Shown here one piece after another: positions 16,048 to 23,759 of a stretch of DNA of 38,010 nucleotides (position 1 is its first letter; each line of letters begins with the position of its first letter). The stretch comes from Patulibacter medicamentivorans (GTDB taxonomy: Bacteria; Actinomycetota; Thermoleophilia; Solirubrobacterales; Solirubrobacteraceae): the NCBI RefSeq assembly GCF_000240225.1, contig NZ_AGUD01000040.1, positions 1 to 38,010 on the forward strand. Reading direction: 5' to 3'. The translations under genes and the position numbers were made by a program. The notes under the pieces were generated by a model. That model was not told the origin of the DNA. It made no database searches and saw only the letters and a program-made list of their open reading frames with translations.

Positions 16048-16055
16048 CCGGGTCG

Positions 16056-16138
16056 GGCGATCCGGGACGCCAGTCGTCCCGATTCGCCACCGCCGCCCGC
16101 GGCACGCCGATCCGGGACGCCGCGCGTCCCGAATCGGC
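16056..16138. repeat. Two tandem hairpins of one sequence family, 50 bases apart
   Basis: The first stem is GGCGATCCGGGACG (16056-16069) with CGTCCCGATTCGCC (16075-16088), 12 of 14 paired. The second is GCCGATCCGGGACG (16106-16119) with CGTCCCGAATCGGC (16125-16138), 13 of 14 paired. The word GATCCGGGACGCC is shared. They occupy the gap between convergent genes and probably act as terminators for both, without T-tracts. Confidence 0.7.
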
Positions 16139-16149
16139 CTGCGCCGCCC

Positions 16150-17610
16150 TCAGATCGCGGTCGGGACGGTCTCCACCTCGCCCGCCCGGGCCGCCGCCGC
16201 GTGCGCGCGGCTGGCCTGGGTCGAGAGCAGGACGAACGCCAGGATCGCTCCGAGCAGGGCGAACCCGGAGCCGACCAGGAAGGCGTTCTGGAACCCCTCG
16301 GTCGCCGCCACCTTCGGGTCCCCGCCGGTTCCCAGGAGGTCGTCGGTCCGCGAGCTGGAGATCGTGATCAGGATCGCCAGGCCGAGCGCGCCGCCGACCT
16401 GCTGGGCGGTGTTGATCAGGCCCGAGGCCAGGCCGGCCTCGTCCGGATCGGTGCCGCTGACTGCCGCGATCGTCATCGGCACGAACGTCATGCCGAGCCC
16501 GGCGCCCGCCACCATCGACGGCCCGAGGACGTCAGCCGAGAACGAGCCGCCGGGCCACGAGACCTGGGAGAACCACAGCAGCCCGCCCGCCGTCAGCAGC
16601 AGACCGGCGATGATCGTCGGCTTGAAGCCGACCTTCGTCACCAGCGCCGAGGCGGCTCCCGCGGAGAGGATGATCACGACCGACAGCGGCAGGTAGGCCA
16701 GGCCGGTGTGCAGCGCGTCCTCGCCCAGCACCCGCTGCATGTAGAGGGTGATGAAGAAGAACATCGAGAACAGCGCCATGCCGGTCAGCAGGCCGATCAC
16801 GTTGGCGCCGGTCAGCGTCCGGTTGGAGAAGATCGAGAACGGCACCAGCGGACGCCGCTGCCGCAGCTCGATCGCGACGAACGCCGCCAGCAGGACGAGC
16901 GAGACCAGGCCCAGGAGGATCGTCTGGGTCGAGCCCCACCCGACCTCGTTGGCCCGGACCAGGACGAACACGAGCAGCGCCAGGCCGCCGGTCACCGAGA
17001 CCGCGCCCGCGATGTCGAAGTGCCGGTGCTCGGCCTCGTCGCGGCTCTCGGCCAGCAGCCGCGGCGCCAGCGCCGCCGCGCCGAGCGCCAGCGGCACGTT
17101 GACCCACAGCACCCACTCCCAGCCGGCCCACTCGGTCAGCATCCCGCCGAGCAGCACGCCCGCGGCGCCACCCGAGCCGGCGACCGCGCCCCAGACGCCG
17201 AGCGCCCTGTTGCGCTCCGCGCCCTCGGCGAAGGTCGTGGTGACCAGCGACAGCGCCGCCGGCGAGACCAGCGCCGCGCCGAGCCCCTGGACCGCGCGGG
17301 CCGCGATCAGCATCTCCGACGACGACGCCAGGCCGCCGACGAGCGACGCCAACGCGAACAGGACCAGTCCGGTCATGAACAGGCGCCGGCGGCCGAGCAG
17401 GTCGGCGAGCCGCCCGCCCAGCAGCAGGAAGCCGCCGAAGACGAGGGTGTAGGCGTTGACGATCCAGGACAGGTTGCTGCCCAGCCCCAGGTCGTCGTCG
17501 ATCGACGGCAGGGCCACGTTGACGATCGACGCGTCGAGCACGACGATGAACTGGACGGTGGCGAGCAGCGCGAGCGCGAAGCCCTTGCTGCGTCCGGAGA
17601 CTGGTGCCAT
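16150..17610 (-). CDS. MFS drug efflux transporter, DHA2 (EmrB/QacA) family
   Basis: 486 residues with about 14 hydrophobic segments, the size and topology of the DHA2 proton-drug antiporters. Family motifs are seen: VVLDASIVNVALPSI in helix 1 (motif D1), GRLADLLGRRRLF in the loop after helix 2 (motif A), and GLGAALVSPAALSLV in helix 4. It should export amphipathic or cationic compounds using the proton gradient. AGGAAGG about eight bases upstream supports the ATG. The promoter region carries a 17-bp palindrome (17669-17685) typical of TetR operators, but no regulator gene is adjacent. The next gene on this strand upstream is PEP carboxykinase, separated by hairpins. Confidence 0.92.
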   Translation of the reverse strand: MAPVSGRSKGFALALLATVQFIVVLDASIVNVALPSIDDDLGLGSNLSWIVNAYTLVFGGFLLLGGRLADLLGRRRLFMTGLVLFALASLVGGLASSSEMLIAARAVQGLGAALVSPAALSLVTTTFAEGAERNRALGVWGAVAGSGGAAGVLLGGMLTEWAGWEWVLWVNVPLALGAAALAPRLLAESRDEAEHRHFDIAGAVSVTGGLALLVFVLVRANEVGWGSTQTILLGLVSLVLLAAFVAIELRQRRPLVPFSIFSNRTLTGANVIGLLTGMALFSMFFFITLYMQRVLGEDALHTGLAYLPLSVVIILSAGAASALVTKVGFKPTIIAGLLLTAGGLLWFSQVSWPGGSFSADVLGPSMVAGAGLGMTFVPMTIAAVSGTDPDEAGLASGLINTAQQVGGALGLAILITISSSRTDDLLGTGGDPKVAATEGFQNAFLVGSGFALLGAILAFVLLSTQASRAHAAAARAGEVETVPTAI

Positions 17611-17668
17611 GGGTACGGCCTTCCTGGGATCTGATGCGTCGGAACGGAATCGCTACGACGAGATGACG

Positions 17669-17685
17669 ATACGGCGCGACCGTAT
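17669..17685. promoter_or_regulatory. Candidate TetR-type operator upstream of the efflux pump
   Basis: ATACGG, five bases, CCGTAT form a perfect inverted repeat about 60 bases before the efflux start. It contains the decamer TACGGTCGCG (minus strand 17675-17684) found upstream of gdh and at 751-760. Spacing and half-sites resemble TetR-family operators. Confidence 0.5.
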
Positions 17686-17741
17686 GGGACATAGCGGCCA
17701 AATCCTGTCCTGAAAGCACAGGTCGCGGCCCAGGACGACGA

Positions 17742-17764
17742 CGGGCCGCCCGATGGGCGGCCCG
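17742..17764 (-). terminator. Second of two tandem terminator hairpins after pckG
   Basis: CGGGCCGCCC, loop GAT, GGGCGGCCCG: a perfect 10-bp stem downstream of the carboxykinase stop on the minus strand. Confidence 0.6.
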
Positions 17765-17779
17765 TACGTTCCCGCCCGG

Positions 17780-17807
17780 CCGGTCCCGCGCCGTCGCGCG
17801 GGACCGG
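17780..17807 (-). terminator. First terminator hairpin after pckG
   Basis: CCGGTCCCGCG (17780-17790) pairs perfectly with CGCGGGACCGG (17797-17807) around a six-base loop, 11 bases beyond the pckG stop. Together with the next hairpin it separates pckG from the efflux promoter. Confidence 0.65.
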
Positions 17808-17818
17808 ACCGGAAGGCG

Positions 17819-19621
17819 CTAGGCGCCGAGCTTCTGCTTCAGCGCGTCGAGCTGCGCCTGGACGGCGGCCGGCAGGTGGCTGCCGAACTGCGCCAGGTGC
17901 GCCTCGATCTGCGGCAGCTCGGCCTTGACGGCGTCGGCGTCGACCGTGAGCAGCAGCTCGAGGTCGGCGTCGGAGAGGTCGAGGCCCTCGGTGTTCAGCT
18001 CGCCGGCCGCCGGCACCAGCCCGATCGGCGTCTCGACGGCCGCGCTCTTGCCCTCGCAGCGGCGGAAGACCCACTCGAGCACGCGCGAGTTCTCGCCGAA
18101 GCCCGGCCAGATGAACTTGCCGTCCTCGTCCTTGCGGAACCAGTTGACGTAGAAGACCTTCGGCAGCTTCGCGCCCGCGGTCTGGCCGACCTTCAGCCAG
18201 TGGGCCATGTAGTCGCCCATGTTGTAGCCGGCGAACGGCAGCTGGGCGTACGGGTCGAAGCGCAGCTGGCCGACGGTGCCGAAGGCGGCCGCGGTCTGCT
18301 CGGACGACATCGTCGCGCCGAGGAACACGCCGTGCTCCCAGTCGAACGCCTCGCGGACCAGCGGCACGACGCTCGCGCGGCGACCGCCGAAGAGGAAGGC
18401 GTCGATCGGGACGCCGGCCGGGTCCTCCCAGTTCGGCGCGATCGACGGCGCCTGCGCGGCGGCGACGGTGAAGCGCGAGTTCGGGTGCGCGGCCGGGTGA
18501 TCGGCGTCCGGCGTCCAGTCGTTGCCGTGCCAGTCGATCAGGTGGTCGGGGGTCTCCTCGGTCAGGCCCTCCCACCAGATGTCGCCGTCGTCGGTCAGCG
18601 CGGTGTTGGTGAAGAGCGTGTCCGACTTGATCGCCGCGATCGCGTTCGGGTTGGTCTTCTCCCCCGTGCCCGGCGCGACGCCGAAGAAGCCCGCCTCCGG
18701 GTTGATCGCGTAGAGCCGGCCATCGGCGCCGAACTTCATCCACGCGATGTCGTCGCCGACCGTCTCGACCTTCCAGCCCGGGAGGGTCGGGATCAGCATC
18801 GCCAGGTTGGTCTTGCCGCAGGCCGACGGGAAGGCGCCGGTCACGTACTTGACCGTGCCCTCGGGCGAGGTCAGCTTGAGGATCAGCATGTGCTCGGCCA
18901 GCCAGCCCTCGTCGCGGGCCTGGACCGAGGCGATCCGCAGCGCGAGGCACTTCTTGCCCAGCAGCGCGTTGCCACCGTAGCCCGAGCCATAGGACCAGAT
19001 CTCACGGGTCTCGGGGTAGTGGACGATGTACTTCGTGTCTGCGTTGGTCGGCCACGGGACGTCGGCCTGGCCGTCGGCCAGCGGAGCGCCGATCGAGTGC
19101 ACGCAGGGGACGAACTCGCCGTCGGCGCCGAGCACGTCGAGGGCGCCCTTGCCCATCCGGGTCATGATCCGCATCTGGACCACGACGTAGAGCGAGTCGG
19201 TGACCTCGATCCCGATCTTGCTCTTGTCCGAGCCGAGCGGGCCCATCGAGAACGGCACGACGTACATCGTGCGACCGGCCATCGAGCCGCGGAACAGCTC
19301 GGTCAGCTCGGCCCGCATCTCGGCCGGCGCCCGCCAGTTGTTGTTCGGGCCGGCGTCCTCCTCGCTCTCGGAGCAGATGAAGGTGCGGTCCTCGACGCGC
19401 GCCACGTCGGACGGGTCGGACCAAGCCAGGTAGCTGTTCGGCCGCTTGGCCTCGTCGAGGCGGCGGAAGGTGCCTGCGTCGACGAGTTCTTGGCAGAAGC
19501 GGTCGTACTCCTCGGCCGAGCCGTCACACCAGACGACCTGGTCGGGCTGGGTCAGCGAAGCGATCTCCTCGACCCAGGCGAGGAGCTTGCGGTTCTCGGT
19601 GAGCACGGTCGTGTCGGGCAC
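17819..19621 (-). CDS. pckG: Phosphoenolpyruvate carboxykinase (GTP)
   Basis: 600 residues, the usual length. It converts oxaloacetate and GTP to phosphoenolpyruvate, CO2 and GDP, the entry to gluconeogenesis; some actinobacteria also run it in reverse. The kinase P-loop [11 protein letters not shown] is at 262-272 and contains the reactive Cys268 typical of GTP enzymes. Other family stretches are GPNNNWRAP near 91, [13 protein letters not shown] near 120, [15 protein letters not shown] near 211, [38 protein letters not shown] and [26 protein letters not shown]. The start is GTG 19621 with GGAGG nine bases upstream. Two hairpins end the gene. Confidence 0.97.
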   Translation of the reverse strand: MPDTTVLTENRKLLAWVEEIASLTQPDQVVWCDGSAEEYDRFCQELVDAGTFRRLDEAKRPNSYLAWSDPSDVARVEDRTFICSESEEDAGPNNNWRAPAEMRAELTELFRGSMAGRTMYVVPFSMGPLGSDKSKIGIEVTDSLYVVVQMRIMTRMGKGALDVLGADGEFVPCVHSIGAPLADGQADVPWPTNADTKYIVHYPETREIWSYGSGYGGNALLGKKCLALRIASVQARDEGWLAEHMLILKLTSPEGTVKYVTGAFPSACGKTNLAMLIPTLPGWKVETVGDDIAWMKFGADGRLYAINPEAGFFGVAPGTGEKTNPNAIAAIKSDTLFTNTALTDDGDIWWEGLTEETPDHLIDWHGNDWTPDADHPAAHPNSRFTVAAAQAPSIAPNWEDPAGVPIDAFLFGGRRASVVPLVREAFDWEHGVFLGATMSSEQTAAAFGTVGQLRFDPYAQLPFAGYNMGDYMAHWLKVGQTAGAKLPKVFYVNWFRKDEDGKFIWPGFGENSRVLEWVFRRCEGKSAAVETPIGLVPAAGELNTEGLDLSDADLELLLTVDADAVKAELPQIEAHLAQFGSHLPAAVQAQLDALKQKLGA

Positions 19622-19841
19622 TGGTTCAAGCCTCCGGAGTCCACTAGGGAATTCGAGGGATTCAAGCGGAACGGCAACGCCGACGCGTTACGGATACCCC
19701 GGAGGCCCCCTCCGCCCTTGTGCACGTCCACCGGCGCGCCCCCGGCCGATCGGGTGATGCGCCCTCCGCGCGAGCCCGCGCGCGGACGCCGGCTGGACGA
19801 ACGGCGTAGAGCCGGCGAACCGGCCCTGCGCCCGGTCCGGG
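19622..19841 (-). promoter_or_regulatory. Gap between secreted protein gene and pckG
   Basis: 220 bases between two minus-strand genes. The pckG-proximal part (19640-19700) is relatively rich in A and T (GAATTCGAGGGATTCAAG) and probably carries the pckG promoter; I cannot fix a -10. The other end has a possible terminator hairpin for the secreted protein, GCCGGCT (19788-19794) with AGCCGGC (19810-19816). Confidence 0.35.
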
Positions 19842-20882
19842 TCAGCGCACGCGCAACGTCCGCGTGCGGCTGGCCCGCAGGCCGCCGCCCGCGGTCGCGC
19901 TGACGGCGACCGTCGACGACACGGCCGCCCGGTCGGTGGCGCGCAGGCGCACCCGCAGCGTGCGGGTCCGCTTGCGCGGCAGCGACGAGAACCGGAGCGT
20001 GGCCTTGGACGCGCGCACGCCCTTCGGCGGCGTGATCCGCACGGCCACGCCGCGCGCCCGCGCGCTGCCCGGGTTGCTGAGCTTGATCGTCAGCGTGACC
20101 TGCTCGCCGCGGGCGACCGGGGCGAGCTTGCCGAGCGTCAGCCGCAGCTTCGGGCGCTTCGTCGTCGGGGACGTCGTGGCCGGGGACGCGGTGGTGGGCG
20201 GCTTGGCGGGCGGCGGCGTCGTCGGCGGGACGCCCGGCGGCACGGTGGCGGGGATCAGGCCCGGGATCGCCAGCTTGCCGGCGAACTGGGCGTTGGTGCT
20301 GCCGGTCACCTTCGGGGTCAGCCCGGTCAGGCAGAAGGGCGCCGAGGCCAGGTCGACCGGGGTCGGCGGCAGGTTCGGGTGGGTTCCGCTGACGGAGTAG
20401 GTGCCGGTGGTCAGGTCGAGCGGACCGCCGGCCAGGGTCACCGGCGACGACGACGTGCAGCCGTAGGTCGCGGTGCCGATCTTGGCCGTGTAGGCGTAGC
20501 CGATCGTCCCCGTCAGGTCGAGCGACAGCGTGCTCGTGTTGATCGTGCCGGTGAACGCGGAGGGCGTGAAGGCCACGGTCAGGTCGCCGGTGCCGGAGGT
20601 GCCGAACGAGACGCCGGTCCGGGTCGCGGACGGCAGCGCGATGCCGGAGGCCGGGAACGACGCCTGGTAGGTCGTGGCGTCGATCTGGCCGGCCAAGGTC
20701 GCGGGCGCCGCGGTCGTGGCGGTGGTCAGCGCCGGCAGGCTGCCGATCGTGGTCGTCCCGCTCCCGAACGTGATCGTGAGCGGGACGCTCGCCGCCGACG
20801 CTCCCGGCGCCGCGACCAGCGCGAGCGCCGCCGCACCGGCCCCCACGGCCACGAGATGGACGATCCTCCGACTCCCCGACAT
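19842..20882 (-). CDS. Secreted protein with C-terminal CARDB/DUF11-like domain
   Basis: 346 residues. A clear signal peptide (MSGSRRIVHLVAVGAGAAAL then VAAPGASA, cleavage near residue 30). Residues 31-195 are Thr/Ser/Gly-rich and beta-like with two Cys (TYGCTSSS and PFCLTG), resembling secreted actinobacterial proteins of unknown role. A Pro/Thr linker (about 205-242) follows. Residues 245-346 read as an Ig-like CARDB/DUF11 domain (VTLTIKLSNPGSARARGVAVRITPPKGV) with a very basic end. No sortase signal is present, so the protein is released or held by charge. TACTGT lies six bases before the ATG, suggesting a leaderless start. Confidence 0.75.
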   Translation of the reverse strand: MSGSRRIVHLVAVGAGAAALALVAAPGASAASVPLTITFGSGTTTIGSLPALTTATTAAPATLAGQIDATTYQASFPASGIALPSATRTGVSFGTSGTGDLTVAFTPSAFTGTINTSTLSLDLTGTIGYAYTAKIGTATYGCTSSSPVTLAGGPLDLTTGTYSVSGTHPNLPPTPVDLASAPFCLTGLTPKVTGSTNAQFAGKLAIPGLIPATVPPGVPPTTPPPAKPPTTASPATTSPTTKRPKLRLTLGKLAPVARGEQVTLTIKLSNPGSARARGVAVRITPPKGVRASKATLRFSSLPRKRTRTLRVRLRATDRAAVSSTVAVSATAGGGLRASRTRTLRVR

Positions 20883-20888
20883 GGCGCG

Positions 20889-20894
20889 ACAGTA
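20889..20894 (-). promoter_or_regulatory. -10 hexamer TACTGT for leaderless start at 20882
   Basis: TACTGT on the minus strand is six bases before the ATG at 20882, with no Shine-Dalgarno. Confidence 0.5.
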
Positions 20895-20973
20895 GCGGAC
20901 GTGGACGGCGCATACCTCCGGTTGCCCGAGCGCCCGTCCGGCGGGCCTCCGGTTCCTGCGAGGATCCCGCGCG

Positions 20974-21675
20974 GTGCTCGCCCGCGGACCCGCCGTCCCC
21001 GTCTTCGAGACCGTCCGCGTCGAGGACGGTCGGATCCGCCTCTGGGACCGACACCTGCTGCGGCTCCGTCGCGCCGGGGCCAGTGGCCGGCAGCTGACCG
21101 CGGTGCGGGCACTGGCCGACGTCTACCGGCGCGATCCACGGGCCACGATCGCCCGCTTCGACGTGGTCCGGGGCGAGCCCGTCGCGGCCCGGGCGCGGGC
21201 GATCGCCGCCGCGACGCCGGTCCGGCTGGTCACCGTCCCCGGCTACGACCCTCACGACCGCGGGCGCGAGCAGAAGCGCGCCGACCGGACCTGGGTCCAG
21301 GCCGGCGAGCGCGGCGCGACCGTCGCCGGCGGCGACGAGCCGCTGTTCGCCGCCACCGGCGAGCGCGACGAGGTGCTGCCCAGCGACCGGATCGGCGAGA
21401 CCTCGCGCGCCAACCTGTTCGTGATCGACGCGACCGGCCGGGTCGCGACGCCGGCGGTCGCCGGCCTGCTGCCCGGCGTCACCCGCAGCTGGGCGCTCGA
21501 GGCCGCCCGCGCGCGCGAGATCCCGCTCCACGTCGGCGACCTGGTGACCGCGCGGGCGGCGTTCCTGACCACGGCCGGACGCGGGATCGTGCCGGTCGCG
21601 GCGATCGACGGCCGCGCGCTGGGGCGCGACCCGCTGATCGGCGACCTCCACGGCGCCTGGCTGCGGCTGCCGTAG
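20974..21675 (+). CDS. Class IV aminotransferase-like PLP enzyme (aminodeoxychorismate lyase / BCAT fold)
   Basis: 233 residues. VFETVRVEDGRIRLWDRHLLRLRRAG is the characteristic opening of class IV enzymes (FETxRxxxGxxxxxxxHlxRL). A lysine in REQKRADRTW (about residue 95-103) is the likely PLP-binding residue. The conserved glutamate segment IGETSRANLFVID (about 138-150) and PAVAGLLPGVTRSWALE follow the family closely. It could be 4-amino-4-deoxychorismate lyase (folate), a branched-chain aminotransferase or a D-amino-acid transaminase; the short length and lack of neighbours do not decide. The GTG start follows GAGGAT at eight bases. Its stop codon lies in a hairpin shared with the next, convergent gene. 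Confidence 0.82.
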   Translation: MLARGPAVPVFETVRVEDGRIRLWDRHLLRLRRAGASGRQLTAVRALADVYRRDPRATIARFDVVRGEPVAARARAIAAATPVRLVTVPGYDPHDRGREQKRADRTWVQAGERGATVAGGDEPLFAATGERDEVLPSDRIGETSRANLFVIDATGRVATPAVAGLLPGVTRSWALEAARAREIPLHVGDLVTARAAFLTTAGRGIVPVAAIDGRALGRDPLIGDLHGAWLRLP

Positions 21676-21690
21676 CCGGCCCCGCCGGCT
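21674..21690. terminator. Hairpin overlapping both stop codons
   Basis: AGCCGGC, loop CCC, GCCGGCT: a perfect seven-bp stem that begins inside the aminotransferase TAG and ends at the TetR stop. Confidence 0.45.
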
Positions 21691-22319
21691 CAGGGCCCGA
21701 GCGGCTCGAGCGGCTCGGAGAGCCCGGCCAGCAGCACGCCGACCATCCGCGCGAAGAGGTCGTGCGGGACCGCGTCGGGCTCGGCCAGCTTCTGGCGGGC
21801 GATCCCGTCGGCGAGCGCGTCGAGCGCGATCGCGACCTCCTCGACCGGGATCGTGAGCCGCAGGCCCAGCTCGCGGGCGCCGAGGTCGAGCAGCCGGCAG
21901 ATCGCCGCCCGGACCTCGGCGAACTGGGCCGCGACCTGCGGGCGGACCGCAGGGTCGCGCACGGCATAGGCCCAGAACTCGGTGTGCAGCAGGACCATCT
22001 CCGGCGAGCGCTCGACGATCCCCATCCAGTGCTCGGCGCCCTCGTGGATGCGCGCCGCGACCGTCGGACCGTCCGCGGCCGCCGCCTCCATCTCGGCGAC
22101 GTTGCTCCGCAGGTGGTCCTCGGCGACGGCCAGGAACAGCTCCTCCTTGGACCCGAAGGCCGAGTAGACGGCCCCGGTCGTGAAGCCCGCGCGCTCGGCC
22201 ACCTGGTCGACCGACGCCGCGTGGTAGCCGCGCGACGCGAAGATCTCGCCGGCCGCCGCGATCAGCCGCTCGCGGGTCTCGAGCCGGCGCTCTTCACGGG
22301 TCATCCGACGGGTCGCCAT
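21690..22319 (-). CDS. TetR family regulator of the divergent R2lox-like gene
   Basis: 209 residues. The N-terminal helix-turn-helix is canonical: RERLIAAAGEIFASRGYHAASVDQVAERAGFTTGAVYSAFGSKEELFLAV (about 15-65). The C-terminal domain is the dimerising, ligand-binding part with no ligand clue. I take ATG 22319, with GAGAGGA nine bases upstream; the frame stays open far upstream only by chance. It diverges from the diiron oxidase gene, and a near-perfect 22-bp palindrome lies between them, so it very probably represses both itself and the oxidase until a ligand, perhaps a lipid or hydrophobic compound, releases it. The inducer is inference. Confidence 0.92.
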   Translation of the reverse strand: MATRRMTREERRLETRERLIAAAGEIFASRGYHAASVDQVAERAGFTTGAVYSAFGSKEELFLAVAEDHLRSNVAEMEAAAADGPTVAARIHEGAEHWMGIVERSPEMVLLHTEFWAYAVRDPAVRPQVAAQFAEVRAAICRLLDLGARELGLRLTIPVEEVAIALDALADGIARQKLAEPDAVPHDLFARMVGVLLAGLSEPLEPLGP

Positions 22320-22339
22320 CTGTGCTGATCCTCTCACAA

Positions 22340-22361
22340 GGACGATCTTGCAAGAGCGTCC
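22340..22361. promoter_or_regulatory. TetR operator overlapping the R2lox promoter
   Basis: A 22-bp palindrome with 20 of 22 symmetric positions. The outer half-sites are GGACG and CGTCC and the centre TCTTGCAAGA is perfectly symmetric. The candidate -35 TTGCAA (22348-22353) lies inside it. At 18 bases spacing TAGCGT (22372-22377) is a possible -10 for the rightward gene, so a bound regulator would block the promoter. Confidence 0.7.
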
Positions 22362-22427
22362 GGTATTCGGATAGCGTCGATTATCACAGTGCGTCATCGA
22401 CGCGCTGGGACGAGAGAGAGGACCGAG

Positions 22428-23714
22428 ATGGCGACCACCCAGTCCGCCCCCCGCGCGCGCCCGACCGACAGCATCTCCTACAGCGACCTCTACCGTCGCT
22501 GGGAGCACGGGAACTGGAGCGCGATGGACCTGGACTTCACCCAGGACGCGATCGACTGGCAGGAGAAGTTCACGCCGTTCGAGCGCGAGGCGGCGCTGTT
22601 CAACTACGCGCTCTTCTTCTGGGGCGAGGACGCCGTCGCCGACAACCTCTCCCCCTACATCGACGCCGCGCCGCTCGAGGAGCAGAAGTACTTCCTGACC
22701 ACCCAGCAGGTCGACGAGGCGCGCCACGCCGTCTTCTTCACCCGCTTCATGCACGAGGCGCTGGGGATCGGCAAGGGCGACGTCGCCTCCGGCCTGCAGG
22801 AGATCCGCCCGCTGCTCAGCTGGGGCTTCAACCAGGTCTTCGACCGGCTCGACCGGATGGCCGACGAGCTGCGGGCCGATCGCTCGATCCCGAACCTCTG
22901 CCGCGCGGTCACCCTCTACCACCTGGTGATCGAGGCGACGATGGCCCAGCCGGGCCAGCACATGATCACCTCGTACCTGGAGGAGCGGGACGTGATGCCC
23001 GGCTTCCGGGCCGGGATGGAGAAGGTCTCCGCCGACGAGCTGCGCCACATCGGCTTCGGGGTCAAGCTGCTCGCCGACCTGACGCCGGGCAACGAGGAGG
23101 CCCGCGTCGCCGTCGCCGAGATGCTGCGCGAGTGCGTGCCGTGGCTGGGCAACGTCTTCCGCCCGCCGGGCTGGGACGAGCGCTACCTGACGACCTTCGG
23201 CTGGTCGTTCGACAAGATCGGCGAGGAGTCGGTGCTCTCGCTGGAGACGAAGCTGCGCTCCGCCGGACTCGCGTTCGAGACGCTGCCGGGACCGGAGATC
23301 GTGCCGCTCGACCTGCCTCCGGTCGAGCGCTCGCGGCTGGGGATGAAGCTGGCCAAGGCCGGGATCATGGGCCCCGGCGGCCAGGAGCCCGACCGCGATC
23401 CCGAGACGATGGCGACGCTGTTCGACGTGATCCGGCGCGGGCTCGGCCCCGACCACGGGCTGCGCGGACCGGCCACGATCGAGTGGGACTTCACCGACGC
23501 CGACCCGTGGCACGTGCGGATCGAGGGCCCGACGGCGACCGCCGTCAGCGGCCGCGCCCCGCACGCCGACCTGCGGCTGAAGGTCGCCTACCGCGACTGG
23601 GTCGACGTGATCGGCGGCCGCGCCGACGCCCGCCGGCTGCTGCTGACGCGGCGGATGCGGCCGAGCGGCTCGCTGCGGCTGCTGGCCCGGATGCCGCGGA
23701 TCTTCCCGCGCTGA
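22428..23714 (+). CDS. R2lox-like Mn/Fe ligand-binding oxidase fused to an SCP2 sterol-carrier domain
   Basis: 428 residues. Residues 1-300 are a ferritin-like R2 fold. Dimetal ligands are E67, E97, H100, E169, E204 and H207 (WGED, VDEARH, VIEA, ADELRH). V70 (E67+3) and Y164 (E169-5) sit exactly where R2lox proteins such as M. tuberculosis Rv0233 have the Val-Tyr pair that becomes cross-linked, so this is R2lox rather than ribonucleotide reductase R2. R2lox binds a long-chain lipid ligand and is thought to be an oxidase. Residues about 325-428 look like an SCP2 lipid-binding domain (ATIEWDFTDADPWHVRIEG ... GRAPHADLRLKVAYRDWVDVIGG). A tail of about 100 residues is well beyond the family's usual length of about 310. 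AGAGAGG precedes the ATG. Regulated by the divergent TetR. Confidence 0.85.
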   Translation: MATTQSAPRARPTDSISYSDLYRRWEHGNWSAMDLDFTQDAIDWQEKFTPFEREAALFNYALFFWGEDAVADNLSPYIDAAPLEEQKYFLTTQQVDEARHAVFFTRFMHEALGIGKGDVASGLQEIRPLLSWGFNQVFDRLDRMADELRADRSIPNLCRAVTLYHLVIEATMAQPGQHMITSYLEERDVMPGFRAGMEKVSADELRHIGFGVKLLADLTPGNEEARVAVAEMLRECVPWLGNVFRPPGWDERYLTTFGWSFDKIGEESVLSLETKLRSAGLAFETLPGPEIVPLDLPPVERSRLGMKLAKAGIMGPGGQEPDRDPETMATLFDVIRRGLGPDHGLRGPATIEWDFTDADPWHVRIEGPTATAVSGRAPHADLRLKVAYRDWVDVIGGRADARRLLLTRRMRPSGSLRLLARMPRIFPR

Positions 23715-23759
23715 GCCGGAGCGTCCCCTCCGCGTCCGGCGGAGGGGACGGCCCGGCTC
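23713..23759. terminator. Strong bidirectional terminator hairpin, R2lox / amt
   Basis: CGTCCCCTCCGC (23722-23733) and GCGGAGGGGACG (23739-23750) form a perfect 12-bp stem with a five-base loop. An outer stem GAGCCGG (23713-23719) with CCGGCTC (23753-23759) includes part of both stop codons. Confidence 0.75.

Noticed and set aside
17657..17668. Further copy of the 12-14-12 element at the efflux promoter
   Set aside because: The minus strand has CGTCATCTCGTC, one base from the left arm, but the expected right arm 14 bases later is absent.
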